Assembly: GCA_030583705.1 (NCBI GenBank)
Contig: CP129471.1
Coordinates: forward strand, 424,506-488,505
Reading direction: 5' to 3'
DNA length: 64,000 bases
Source of the DNA: Patescibacteria group bacterium
GTDB taxonomy: Bacteria > Patescibacteriota > Patescibacteriia > Patescibacteriales > Patescibacteriaceae
The position numbers and the translations under genes are program-made. Positions 23,588 to 31,581 of the stretch are shown piece by piece. The notes beneath the pieces are model-generated. The model had not been told where the DNA came from. It made no database searches and saw nothing but the letters and a program-made list of their open reading frames with translations. Each line of letters opens with the position of its first letter. Within the stretch, counting starts at the first letter, position 1.

Positions 23588-24679
23588 TTACTGACCCAGC
23601 GCATAAAGCATCTGAATTTCTTCCAAAGAAAGTACCCTATTATATATTCGGTAATCATCCATGCGACCGTAAAGACCATGTCCTCCTCCAGTGCTATAAG
23701 CATTTACAATTTTAACATGACTTGTATCTGGAAAAAGCGTTTCACTATGAAGATTAACTGTATTAACATGAACTCCGTCTTTGTAGATAGAAGCTTTTTT
23801 AGCAATCCAGTCTGTGGTGATAACATAGTGGTTCCAAGAATTTAAAGAGATACAAGAAGAACACAATGTAGAGCCAGTGTATGATGAATTTGTTCTATGC
23901 TGAATAATAAGACTACTCGAAGAATTATTTCCAAAAAGCCACACATAAGGATTTGGCCCTTGATAACTTGAACCAAATAAAGAAAAATGACCATCACTTG
24001 ACCCTGTCCTATAAGCCCACATGGCAAAGGTTAGTTGTTGGTTGGGACTTGTAAAAACTTTACCCGTGGGAGTATAAGCTCTAGCTGAACTGCCGGGGAA
24101 ACTAATACAGCCACCAACTCGGCAATCGGTTGAAGGTAGCCAGGCGTGGTTAATGCCGGTAAGGTTCCAGCCTGAAGAAGAATGATCAGTGGCGGTTGAA
24201 CCAGATGTTTCATCAAATTTCCACCAAGCAATAAGGCCAACATTGTTAAGACCTTCTGAGGTAACAGTGTGAACTCCTGAAGCCAGAGATGGGGTATCTG
24301 AACCTAAACAAAAACCTATAACATAAGATTGCCCTGATTGAGCTTGTGAATAAAGATAATCACTATCTGGGCAATTACCATCTGTGTGAGGAGTTGGATT
24401 ATTGGGTACCTTACTCATGTAGACTATTCCACCAGCTTCTAAGGGCTGTCCAGGAGAAAAATTAGCTGCTTGGGGGTATGAGTTATTATTTGCATAATAC
24501 AGCTCTAGGGCATTAGCCATGGCTTTTAGATCATTTAATCTTTTAGAATCTCTAGCTTTAGCTCTTGAATCGCCTAGAGACACTATAACTAGAGTGGATA
24601 ATACACCAATGATAGCTATAACTACTAATAGTTCTATTAGAGTAAAGGCTTTTTTGTTTTTTCTATTTATTAAAATCAT
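23588..24679 (-). CDS. Type IV pilin-like protein with LamG domain (copy 2)
   Basis: 363 residues. The leader MILINRKNKKA before FTLIELLVVIAIIGVLS is nearly identical to copy 1, including the DNA just upstream of the start. Pilin stalk at about 12-65, conserved MSKVPNNPTPHTDGNCPDSD near 89-108, then a LamG domain from about 150 (LIAWWKFDETSGSTATDHSS) to the end (MDDYRIYNRVLSLEEIQMLY). Four cysteines in the LamG part (DCRVGGC, LCSSC) could form disulfides outside the cell; copies 1 and 3 lack them. Confidence 0.88.
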   Translation of the reverse strand: MILINRKNKKAFTLIELLVVIAIIGVLSTLVIVSLGDSRAKARDSKRLNDLKAMANALELYYANNNSYPQAANFSPGQPLEAGGIVYMSKVPNNPTPHTDGNCPDSDYLYSQAQSGQSYVIGFCLGSDTPSLASGVHTVTSEGLNNVGLIAWWKFDETSGSTATDHSSSGWNLTGINHAWLPSTDCRVGGCISFPGSSARAYTPTGKVFTSPNQQLTFAMWAYRTGSSDGHFSLFGSSYQGPNPYVWLFGNNSSSSLIIQHRTNSSYTGSTLCSSCISLNSWNHYVITTDWIAKKASIYKDGVHVNTVNLHSETLFPDTSHVKIVNAYSTGGGHGLYGRMDDYRIYNRVLSLEEIQMLYALGQ

Positions 24680-24687
24680 ATAAAGAA

Positions 24688-25746
24688 TTATTGCCCCGCC
24701 ATATAAAGAGCCTGTATTTCCATATCTGTAAGCGGCCTATTGTATATTCTCACATCATCTATTAATCCGTTAAAAAATTGTGCTGGTGTACCACCATCAT
24801 TATGAGCACCAATATAAGTATTTAAGGGCCCGCTGATTAAAGGTGCTGAAGCGTTAGTTAAAGTATTGGTTAAATTACCGTTAATATAGACTTTTACCGT
24901 ATTCCCTTTTTGAGTTAAAGCTAGATGAAACCAGTTACCGGCACTAATCGCCGTAGATGAATTAGCGTCAGTAAAGGTTGTACCATTACTAGTATACGAG
25001 CCAAACCAAGTAGCGCTTGAGTTAAAAGCAGATAAAACAAAAGCAGAAGAAGCGCCAGCTCTCGAAAAAGACATTACCCTACCCCTGGTAGTGTAATTGG
25101 TAACATTAGACCTTGCCCAAGCAGCAAAAGTCAGTTGCTGAGAGCCGGTAATATTCTGAAAGGTATTATTAAGATTCACAAAGTCACTCGTACCATTTAA
25201 AGAAATAGCTTGCCCAATAACCCCCGGAGCATACGTTCCACCAGTTAAGGTTCCATGATTATTTTGACCAGACTTATCCAAAACATCATTTTCAAAATCC
25301 CACCACCCGACCAAGCCGGCATTCCCAACTCCGTAATCGGTTGAAGCTGTATGAACACCGGCAGATAAGGATCCATTATTCGAACCAAGGCAAAAACCCA
25401 AGGAATAAGAAGTTCCAGCCCCATCAAGTGCATAAGAATAATCTTTATTAGGGCAATTTCCATCCGTTCTTGGAGTGGGATTTTCCGGCACCTTACTCAT
25501 GTAAACTATATCATTAGCTTCAAGAGGGTCCCCAAAAACTAACGACGGAGGATATTCGTTATTATTTTCGTAATAAAGCTCTAAAGCATTGATCATTAAC
25601 CTTACATCATTCAGTCTTTTAGAATCCCTAGCCTTAGCTCTTGAATCGCCTAGAGACACTATGACTAAAGTAGATAATATACCTATGATAGCTATAACTA
25701 CCAATAATTCTATTAGGGTAAAAGCTTTTTTATTTTTAGTAATCAT
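24688..25746 (-). CDS. Type IV pilin-like protein with LamG domain (copy 3)
   Basis: 352 residues from the ATG at 25746 (MITKNKKA before FTLIELLVV); a start 18 bp further up is possible but would lengthen the leader. The first ~45 codons of the pilin part are almost identical in DNA to copy 2. Conserved block MSKVPENPTPRTDGNCPNKD, then LamG from about 143 (LVGWWDFENDVLDKSGQNNH) to DDVRIYNRPLTDMEIQALY. First gene of the tandem set; an extended -10 TGtTATAAT lies on the - strand at 25813-25805. Confidence 0.88.
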   Translation of the reverse strand: MITKNKKAFTLIELLVVIAIIGILSTLVIVSLGDSRAKARDSKRLNDVRLMINALELYYENNNEYPPSLVFGDPLEANDIVYMSKVPENPTPRTDGNCPNKDYSYALDGAGTSYSLGFCLGSNNGSLSAGVHTASTDYGVGNAGLVGWWDFENDVLDKSGQNNHGTLTGGTYAPGVIGQAISLNGTSDFVNLNNTFQNITGSQQLTFAAWARSNVTNYTTRGRVMSFSRAGASSAFVLSAFNSSATWFGSYTSNGTTFTDANSSTAISAGNWFHLALTQKGNTVKVYINGNLTNTLTNASAPLISGPLNTYIGAHNDGGTPAQFFNGLIDDVRIYNRPLTDMEIQALYMAGQ

Positions 25747-25820
25747 AGTACTATATTTATCCATTTTTTTTATTTTATAACCAGATAATTATTTATCTTC
25801 TCTTATTATAACAAAAAAAG

Positions 25821-25860
25821 TTTTATTTGTTATTACTTGTTACTATTTGTTGCTATTTAT
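25821..25860. repeat. Short 10-bp tandem repeat across the aspS stop codon
   Basis: Four imperfect 10-bp units related to TACTATTTGT in exact phase (25821-25830, 31-40, 41-50, 51-60). The aspS stop codon (25853-25855, - strand) falls in the last unit. Confidence 0.6.
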
Positions 25861-27649
25861 CTTTTACTTTCTTTTCTTCAAGGTTAAGTTCATCTAATAG
25901 GCTCTTGTCTACCGGAGATGGACTATTCATTAAAAGGTCTCTACCTTGTCCATCTTTAGGGAAAGCATACATGTCGCGAATTGAATCATTATCTGTTAAG
26001 ACCATTAAAAGTCTGTCTACTCCTGGTGCGTTACCGGCATGAGGTGGAGCCCCGTATTGAAAAGCTTTAATTAGGGCACCGAAACGCCTATCCACTTCTT
26101 CGCCTTCGTAACCCGCTTTAATGAAAACCTTACGTAAAAGTTCACTGTCATGGTTTCTTACTCCCCCGCTGGAGATCTCATAACCGTTTAAAACCAAGTC
26201 ATATTGATAGGCTAAAATATCCAATGGGTCTTTATTATCAATCGCCTCATGTCCTCCCTGGGGCATGGAAAAAGGATTATGGGAAAAGTCTATACCACTT
26301 GCTGTGGTGTCTGAAGCATCATACATCGGAAAGTCGGTTATCCAACACCAAGCCGCTTCATTTTGGCGAATAAAATTAAGATCTTTAGCTAAAGTAGTTC
26401 GTAGGTTTCCCATAGCCGCACAAATTTTCTTCCAAACTCCGGCAGTGAGAAAAAGAGCATCCCCTACTTTAAGCTCAGCTTCTTTGGCTAAATCATCTAG
26501 ATTTTCTTGAGATAAAAACTTAGACAAAGAGCTAGTAGCGCCTTCTTCAGTCATACCAACAATCGCCAAAGTTTCCACTCCGTGTTTATTAATCACTTCC
26601 TTATATCCATCTAATTGCTTTCTACTTAAAGCTGCCCCACCAGGTACTCTTAGTCCGCGAACAACACCCTCTGGTAGAGTTTTAGCAAAAGGCGGGAATA
26701 AAGACCAGTAGTCTTTCTTGGTAAGATCAATAATTTCAAGTTCATAACGCAAGTCTGGTTTATCTGTGCCATACTTATCCATAGCCTCCCGCCAAGCTAG
26801 CCTCAAGAAAGAACCATCTGGTAGAAGATTATTCATTTTCTTTTGACTGAATTTCTCTGTCACTTCCTTCATTAAAGGTTCCATAATTACAAAAACATCT
26901 TCTTGTTCAACAAAACTCATTTCCATATCTACCTGATAAAACTCTCCGTAATGTCGGTCGTTTCTGGTATCCTCATCTCTAAAGCAAGGAGCTATTTGAA
27001 AATAACGATCCACCCCAGAAACCATCAATAACTGTTTAAACTGTTGGGGGGCTTGCGGTAGGGCGTAATAAGAGCCGGGATATAAACGAGAAGGAATTAA
27101 AAAGTCTCTAGCACCCTCGGGAGAAGAGTTAGCTAGAATCGGGGTTTGGACTTCAACAAAGTCATGCTTTTTAAAATAAGCACGGATATGGGTAAAAAGA
27201 TCATCCTTAAGCTTTAACATGGCTTGCAAAGACGGTCTTCGTAAATCTAAAAACCTGTATTCTAAACGCAAAGCCTCTTTAACTTGTGAAGCACTTTCTT
27301 CGTTATTAATTTCAAAAGGCAAAACAGAAGAACGGCTTAAAACAGACAATTCTAGGACCTTAACTTCTACCTCTCCGGTAGCCATCTCGGAATTAGCCAT
27401 GCCATCGGGGCGTAAGGCTACCGTACCCTTAACCTCAATTACCGATTCATGATGAAGACCCTCAAGGGCTTTAGCCGCTGCCGGGTTTAATGATGGGTCT
27501 ATGGCCAGCTGGGTTAAGCCATATCTATCTCTTAGATCAAGAAAAACCAAACCACCAAGATCTCGGCGATTATGTAACCAGCCTGCTAAACAAACTTCTT
27601 GTCCTTCATTTTCTTTACGGAGCTCTCCGCAAGTATGTGTTCTTTTCAT
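25853..27649 (-). CDS. aspS: Aspartyl-tRNA synthetase, bacterial type
   Basis: 598 residues from the ATG at 27649 (MKRTHTCGELR). An ATG ten codons earlier would overlap recO, and the family normally begins at MKRTHxCGxL. OB-fold anticodon domain (about 1-105), class II core with QAPQQFKQLLMVSGVDRYFQ and CFRDEDTRNDRHYGEFYQVD (motif 2) and the GAD insertion of bacterial AspRS at about 280-410. Motif 3 is in APPHAGNAPGVDRLLMVLTD near 536-555. Whether it discriminates Asp from Asn tRNA cannot be told. Follows recO by 10 bp. Confidence 0.96.
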   Translation of the reverse strand: MKRTHTCGELRKENEGQEVCLAGWLHNRRDLGGLVFLDLRDRYGLTQLAIDPSLNPAAAKALEGLHHESVIEVKGTVALRPDGMANSEMATGEVEVKVLELSVLSRSSVLPFEINNEESASQVKEALRLEYRFLDLRRPSLQAMLKLKDDLFTHIRAYFKKHDFVEVQTPILANSSPEGARDFLIPSRLYPGSYYALPQAPQQFKQLLMVSGVDRYFQIAPCFRDEDTRNDRHYGEFYQVDMEMSFVEQEDVFVIMEPLMKEVTEKFSQKKMNNLLPDGSFLRLAWREAMDKYGTDKPDLRYELEIIDLTKKDYWSLFPPFAKTLPEGVVRGLRVPGGAALSRKQLDGYKEVINKHGVETLAIVGMTEEGATSSLSKFLSQENLDDLAKEAELKVGDALFLTAGVWKKICAAMGNLRTTLAKDLNFIRQNEAAWCWITDFPMYDASDTTASGIDFSHNPFSMPQGGHEAIDNKDPLDILAYQYDLVLNGYEISSGGVRNHDSELLRKVFIKAGYEGEEVDRRFGALIKAFQYGAPPHAGNAPGVDRLLMVLTDNDSIRDMYAFPKDGQGRDLLMNSPSPVDKSLLDELNLEEKKVKDK

Positions 27650-27659
27650 AGTCAATATT

Positions 27660-28391
27660 TTATTCAATAAGATAATCAAGCCACTCTTTAAGTGCCTTAT
27701 TTAATACAATAATATCATGAGAAACAATAGTCAAATCCGGTAAGGCTAAAAAAGAAGAATCTTGGGTTTTTCTTAATAAAAATAAGCTTTTTAAATTAAT
27801 AACCAAAGAAAGGTCTTTTTCAAAGCTTAGAGAACAATCTGCGCAAAACCAACCCCCTTCCTTGGGAAGAAGATAAGTATTTTCACCCAAAGCTTTTTGG
27901 CATTGCCGACAGTTTAGATGATCAAGACCATAACCAAGATGTTTTAAAACTTTAAGTAAAAAAACATACGAAAGAAACTGATAAACTTCACGATTAGCTT
28001 CCGTCTTATCTAAAAAAGTTAAAAAATCCAAAGCATGATCAAAAAGATGGGGATCTTGAACATCTTCTTTAATAAGCTTATTAAAAGAAGACAAGGCATA
28101 ACCGGCAGCTTCAAGTTTTTCATAATCTGACTTTAGACAAGCGTAAACTCTTTGACTAACCAAAGAAGCAGCATAATCTCGACGACCAGCAATAATCATT
28201 AAGTCAACCAAATTAAAAGGCTCACTATGGGCCGACATTTTGGAATTAAACTTAAGACCTCCTCTAATTAAAAATCTTAACTTACCCTTATCCCTTGAAT
28301 AAGCGGTAACTAAAGTATCAAAAGCGCGATAAGGAGAACGTTTAAGCACTAAAGCACGAGTAGAGTAAGTGGGGGTTGATGGAGTGGGCAT
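27660..28391 (-). CDS. recO: DNA repair protein RecO
   Basis: 243 residues. RecO binds SSB and helps load RecA in the RecFOR pathway and anneals single strands. N-terminal OB-fold begins TYSTRALVLKRSPYRAFDTL and includes YSRDKGKLRFLIRGGLK. The helical C-terminal part carries a four-cysteine zinc site, CRQC near 160-163 and CADC near 180-183. It sits between ruvX and aspS in a run of - strand genes spaced by 10-40 bp. Confidence 0.93.
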   Translation of the reverse strand: MPTPSTPTYSTRALVLKRSPYRAFDTLVTAYSRDKGKLRFLIRGGLKFNSKMSAHSEPFNLVDLMIIAGRRDYAASLVSQRVYACLKSDYEKLEAAGYALSSFNKLIKEDVQDPHLFDHALDFLTFLDKTEANREVYQFLSYVFLLKVLKHLGYGLDHLNCRQCQKALGENTYLLPKEGGWFCADCSLSFEKDLSLVINLKSLFLLRKTQDSSFLALPDLTIVSHDIIVLNKALKEWLDYLIE

Positions 28392-28405
28392 AATAATTTT
28401 AAAAA

Positions 28406-28786
28406 TTAAAGTCCATCAAAATAAGACTGTAAGATAACCATAGCAGCTAAAGAATCTCTCATGCCTTTTCTTTTATTTTGTTTATCCAGTGAATCCGCTT
28501 GGGCGCTGGACATTCTTTCGTCTATTAAAATAATCGGTAAATCACCAACTTCTTTTTTTAACTTGTCTAAAAAATCTTTAAAAGACTTATTGGCTTGTCC
28601 TCCCCTTAAAGACATAGGATTACCTACAATTAAGATACTTGGGTTTTCTTTCTTAATAATCATTAAAAGGTCTTTTAGGTTTTTAGCTACACCCTCTGGA
28701 GAAGCTACTTTGCTCGCCAAATCTCCGGTCGCTAAACCGATTCTGGCTTCTCCCCAATCAATACCTAAACAAAGTCCTTCTTGCAT
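28406..28786 (-). CDS. ruvX: RuvX/YqgF RNase H-fold nuclease
   Basis: 126 residues, slightly short of the usual 138. The catalytic Asp is in CLGIDWGEARIGLATGD near 6-22; the second acidic site is IILIDERMSSAQAD near 90-103, and the C-terminal Asp is in GMRDSLAAMVILQSYFD. The IVGNPMSLRGG strand is also conserved. In E. coli the family member is needed to process the 5' end of 16S rRNA; resolvase activity has been reported for others. Located between map and recO. Confidence 0.92.
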   Translation of the reverse strand: MQEGLCLGIDWGEARIGLATGDLASKVASPEGVAKNLKDLLMIIKKENPSILIVGNPMSLRGGQANKSFKDFLDKLKKEVGDLPIILIDERMSSAQADSLDKQNKRKGMRDSLAAMVILQSYFDGL

Positions 28787-28822
28787 CTTATTAATTAATT
28801 ATTATTAAAAGTAATATTAAAA

Positions 28823-29620
28823 CTATTCTCTGGCCGTAGCTACTTCACAACCCCTTTCGGTTACTATAATCGTATGTTCAAAATGAGCACTTAAACTTCT
28901 GTCTGCGGTAATAAAAGTAATACCGTCTTGTCCTAGAGCGATACGCCAACCACCTAAAGTAGCCATGGGTTCAACAGCTATTACCATACCGGCTTGTAAG
29001 GCAATATTAGGGAATTCATTTTTGGGAAAAGCATAATTAGGTATCTGTGGAGGCTCATGTACCCCGTAACCAACTCCGTGTCCCACCAACTCTTTAATTA
29101 CTCCCAGTTTATAGTCCTTTAGAACCTGCTCTATAGCTGAGCCAAGTTCAAGTATGGTTAATCCCGGACGAATAATTTCAATGGCTTTTTCAAGCGACAA
29201 GGCTGTACCTTCCAGTAACTTAGAAGCTTCCTCTGAAATCCTCCCCACCGGGACAGTAACCGCGGTGTCAGTATAATAACCCCTACCTTCACTAGGATAT
29301 TTCATACCAATATCGAGAGTAACAATATCTCCGTCTTTAAAGATCATATCTTTCTTAGCCGGACCATGTACAATACCCTCGTTAAGAGAAATACAAAGAA
29401 TACTGGGAAAAGGCTTAGCGCCTTGATGCGAACAATATCCTTTAAAAGCCGGTGCTCCCCCAATCTTCTCCATCATTACCTCAGCTTTTTCTTCAAGATC
29501 AAAAGCTCTTAAACCCGGCTTAACCATTTTAGCTAAAGTACCCAAAATCTCGCCTAAAAGTAAACCACCCTCTTTAATTAAGGCGATTTCTTCTGCGCTT
29601 TTAATCATTTTTTTATCCAT
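28823..29620 (-). CDS. map: Methionine aminopeptidase, type I
   Basis: 265 residues. Removes the initiator Met from nascent proteins. The pita-bread fold with the five metal ligands is complete: Asp in VTLDIGMKY, Asp in YYTDTAVTVPVG, His in VGHGVGYGVHEPPQIPNY, Glu in VIAVEPMATLG and Glu in IIVTERG. The usual His in the substrate pocket (YCSHQG region) is also there. It follows adk by 10 bp, the standard order of the spc region. Confidence 0.96.
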   Translation of the reverse strand: MDKKMIKSAEEIALIKEGGLLLGEILGTLAKMVKPGLRAFDLEEKAEVMMEKIGGAPAFKGYCSHQGAKPFPSILCISLNEGIVHGPAKKDMIFKDGDIVTLDIGMKYPSEGRGYYTDTAVTVPVGRISEEASKLLEGTALSLEKAIEIIRPGLTILELGSAIEQVLKDYKLGVIKELVGHGVGYGVHEPPQIPNYAFPKNEFPNIALQAGMVIAVEPMATLGGWRIALGQDGITFITADRSLSAHFEHTIIVTERGCEVATARE

Positions 29621-29630
29621 ATTATCTTAC

Positions 29631-30341
29631 TTATTTGGAGTTTTTCTTATTCTTGCTCTTATTTAATTTCTTACCCTTAACCTTAGCCGCTATCCCGTAA
29701 TTTTTAAGTTGAACTCTTAATTCTTTATGTAGGGTAATAATTGACCTTTCTCCGTCTATGACAATAATTGAACCACGGCCACTAGCTTTTTCTAAAAGCG
29801 GCTGAATACTCTTATTATAATGCTCTAAACGATGACGTACCACTTTAGGCTCATCATCCGGCCGACGATAGATTTTTTCTCCACAAAGATCACAAATATC
29901 TTTTTTGCGAGGTGGGTTATAAACTAAATGATAAGAAGCACCACAACGACAAACTCGGCGACCGGTTAAACGAGTTAAAACTTCCCTATCTGGGATTTTT
30001 ACTTCAATAAAATAAAGCCTATCATCCCCCTTGGTTAATTTAAGAAGATGTTTAAACTGATTCTCATTTCTCGGATAACCGTCTAAGATAAACCCGCGCT
30101 TAGTGTCCGGTTTAGTTAAACGAGCTTTAAGTATGTGATCCACTAAGGTTTCAGGTACCAATCTTCCGTCAATCATCAAGCTCTTGGCTTTACGACCCAA
30201 AACACTACCGGTTTTTTGTTCACGTCGCAAAAGCTCACCAGTAGAGATGGTGGGGATATTAAGCTTCTCAGCTAAAAGATCGGACTGGGTACCTTTTCCG
30301 GAACCAGGAGGACCGAAAAAAACTAAAATTGTACGAGGCAT
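29631..30341 (-). CDS. adk: Adenylate kinase, zinc-type LID
   Basis: 236 residues. Interconverts AMP + ATP and 2 ADP. P-loop GPPGSGKGTQ near 10-19, AMP site TISTGELLRRE, FILDGYPRNENQ near 103-114. The LID has four cysteines: VCRCGASYHLVYNPP and ICDLCGEKIYRRPDDEP. The first pair is C-x-C, one residue shorter than the usual C-x2-C. The last ~25 residues are a Lys/Asn/Ser tail (KGKKLNKSKNKKNSK) beyond the family core. secY is separated from it by a pilin gene. Confidence 0.95.
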   Translation of the reverse strand: MPRTILVFFGPPGSGKGTQSDLLAEKLNIPTISTGELLRREQKTGSVLGRKAKSLMIDGRLVPETLVDHILKARLTKPDTKRGFILDGYPRNENQFKHLLKLTKGDDRLYFIEVKIPDREVLTRLTGRRVCRCGASYHLVYNPPRKKDICDLCGEKIYRRPDDEPKVVRHRLEHYNKSIQPLLEKASGRGSIIVIDGERSIITLHKELRVQLKNYGIAAKVKGKKLNKSKNKKNSK

Positions 30342-30418
30342 GTTTTAATAATTAAGAATAATTAATACTTCTATAGATTAACATAAATAGAAGAAAAAAT
30401 CAAATAAATAGGCTATTT

Positions 30419-31483
30419 TTATTGCGCAAATCTAATTAAAGATATTTCTTGGGCAGATAAAGATCTATTGTAAATACGGACTTCATCCATGTAACCATTG
30501 AATTGTCTAAAAAGTAAATTACCAAACTGACTATCGCTGACATTGTGATTATTAAAAATTTGATTATTTCCAATCATTTGTCCGTTAACCCAAAACTCCA
30601 AATTATCACCTCTTTTAACTCCAGCAACATGATACCAAGTATCAAGCGTGGAAAAAGTTGAAGTAGTGGCACAAGAGCCTGCCCAATAAGTCCAAGCAGA
30701 GCAACCGGGCCAAGTAGCTTCTTGAATCATATAAAGAAATCTTATATTGTCTACATCCCAATCTCCTCTATAACGAAAACGGTAAAGCCCATTATTAATT
30801 AAATCAACGGAAGCTTGCCAAGCTATGGGTCTTATCCAAAAAGCAACAGTAAGATTTTCGGTAATTCTTAAAGAATTATCATTCCCAACATTTACGTTTT
30901 GAGTGGATGAAGTAAACCTTAAACAAGAACCAATGCGACATTCATTCTCAGGCTGCCAAGTAACTCCAGCACTTAGGGTTCCATTATTTCCGTTACCAGA
31001 ACTATCTTGAGTATTAAGACCAGATCCTTCTTCAAACTTCCAAAAACCAACCAAAGATGGATCTATGGGTCCACTTGAAGAAAGAACAACAGTACCTGAT
31101 TCTGATGAGCTAGAAGCAGAGCCTAAACAATAATGAATTACATAATCTTGTTGATTATCCAATGGGGTATAGCTGTATTCTTCATTTGGGCAATCACCAT
31201 CTGTCCTAGGTGTTGGATTATTTGGCACCTTGCTAATATAAACTATATCATTGGCTTCTAGGGGTTGTCCCGGAGTAAGAGATGAAGGATATTGATTATT
31301 ATCTGCATAATAAAGCTCTAAAGCATTAACTATTGATCTTGCATCGTTTAATCTTTTAGAATCTCTAGCCTTAAATCTTGAATTACCTAAAGCCACTATG
31401 GCCAAGGTTGAAAGAGTACCTATAATAGCTATTACTACAAGGAGTTCTATAAGAGTAAAAGCTTTGGGGATATTTTTAGACAT
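30419..31483 (-). CDS. Type IV pilin-like protein with LamG domain (copy 4)
   Basis: 354 residues from the ATG at 31483 (MSKNIPKA before FTLIELLVVIAIIGTLS); a start 18 bp upstream would overlong the leader. Stalk with SIVNALELYYADNNQYP, the shared MSK-like ISKVPNNPTPRTDGDCPNEE, and LamG from about 144 (LVGFWKFEEGSGLNTQDSSG) to MDEVRIYNRSLSAQEISLI. Cysteines in ECRIGSCLRF and PGCSAWTYWAGSC could pair. It lies between secY and adk, two genes that are adjacent in most bacteria, behind the secY terminator. Confidence 0.88.
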   Translation of the reverse strand: MSKNIPKAFTLIELLVVIAIIGTLSTLAIVALGNSRFKARDSKRLNDARSIVNALELYYADNNQYPSSLTPGQPLEANDIVYISKVPNNPTPRTDGDCPNEEYSYTPLDNQQDYVIHYCLGSASSSSESGTVVLSSSGPIDPSLVGFWKFEEGSGLNTQDSSGNGNNGTLSAGVTWQPENECRIGSCLRFTSSTQNVNVGNDNSLRITENLTVAFWIRPIAWQASVDLINNGLYRFRYRGDWDVDNIRFLYMIQEATWPGCSAWTYWAGSCATTSTFSTLDTWYHVAGVKRGDNLEFWVNGQMIGNNQIFNNHNVSDSQFGNLLFRQFNGYMDEVRIYNRSLSAQEISLIRFAQ

Positions 31484-31515
31484 AAGATTATTATAACACA
31501 AAAAATCTATATATT

Positions 31516-31541
31516 AAAAAGAGCCCGTTAAGGCTCTTTTT
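31516..31541 (-). terminator. Intrinsic terminator after secY
   Basis: AAAAAGAGCC (31516-31525), loop CGTTAA, GGCTCTTTTT (31532-31541), 40 bp after the secY stop on the - strand. It would end the S10-spc message before the pilin gene. Confidence 0.85.
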
Positions 31542-31581
31542 AATTAATATTTATTATAATTTACTAGATCTATATAATAAT

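Noticed and set aside
25821-25860. Could the 10-bp repeats be a CRISPR remnant
   Set aside because: Units are 10 bp with no spacers and no cas genes nearby.
27650-27679. Longer aspS start at 27679
   Set aside because: It would overlap the recO end by 20 bp and add MIILLNKILT, which the family lacks; MKRTHTCGEL is the standard start.
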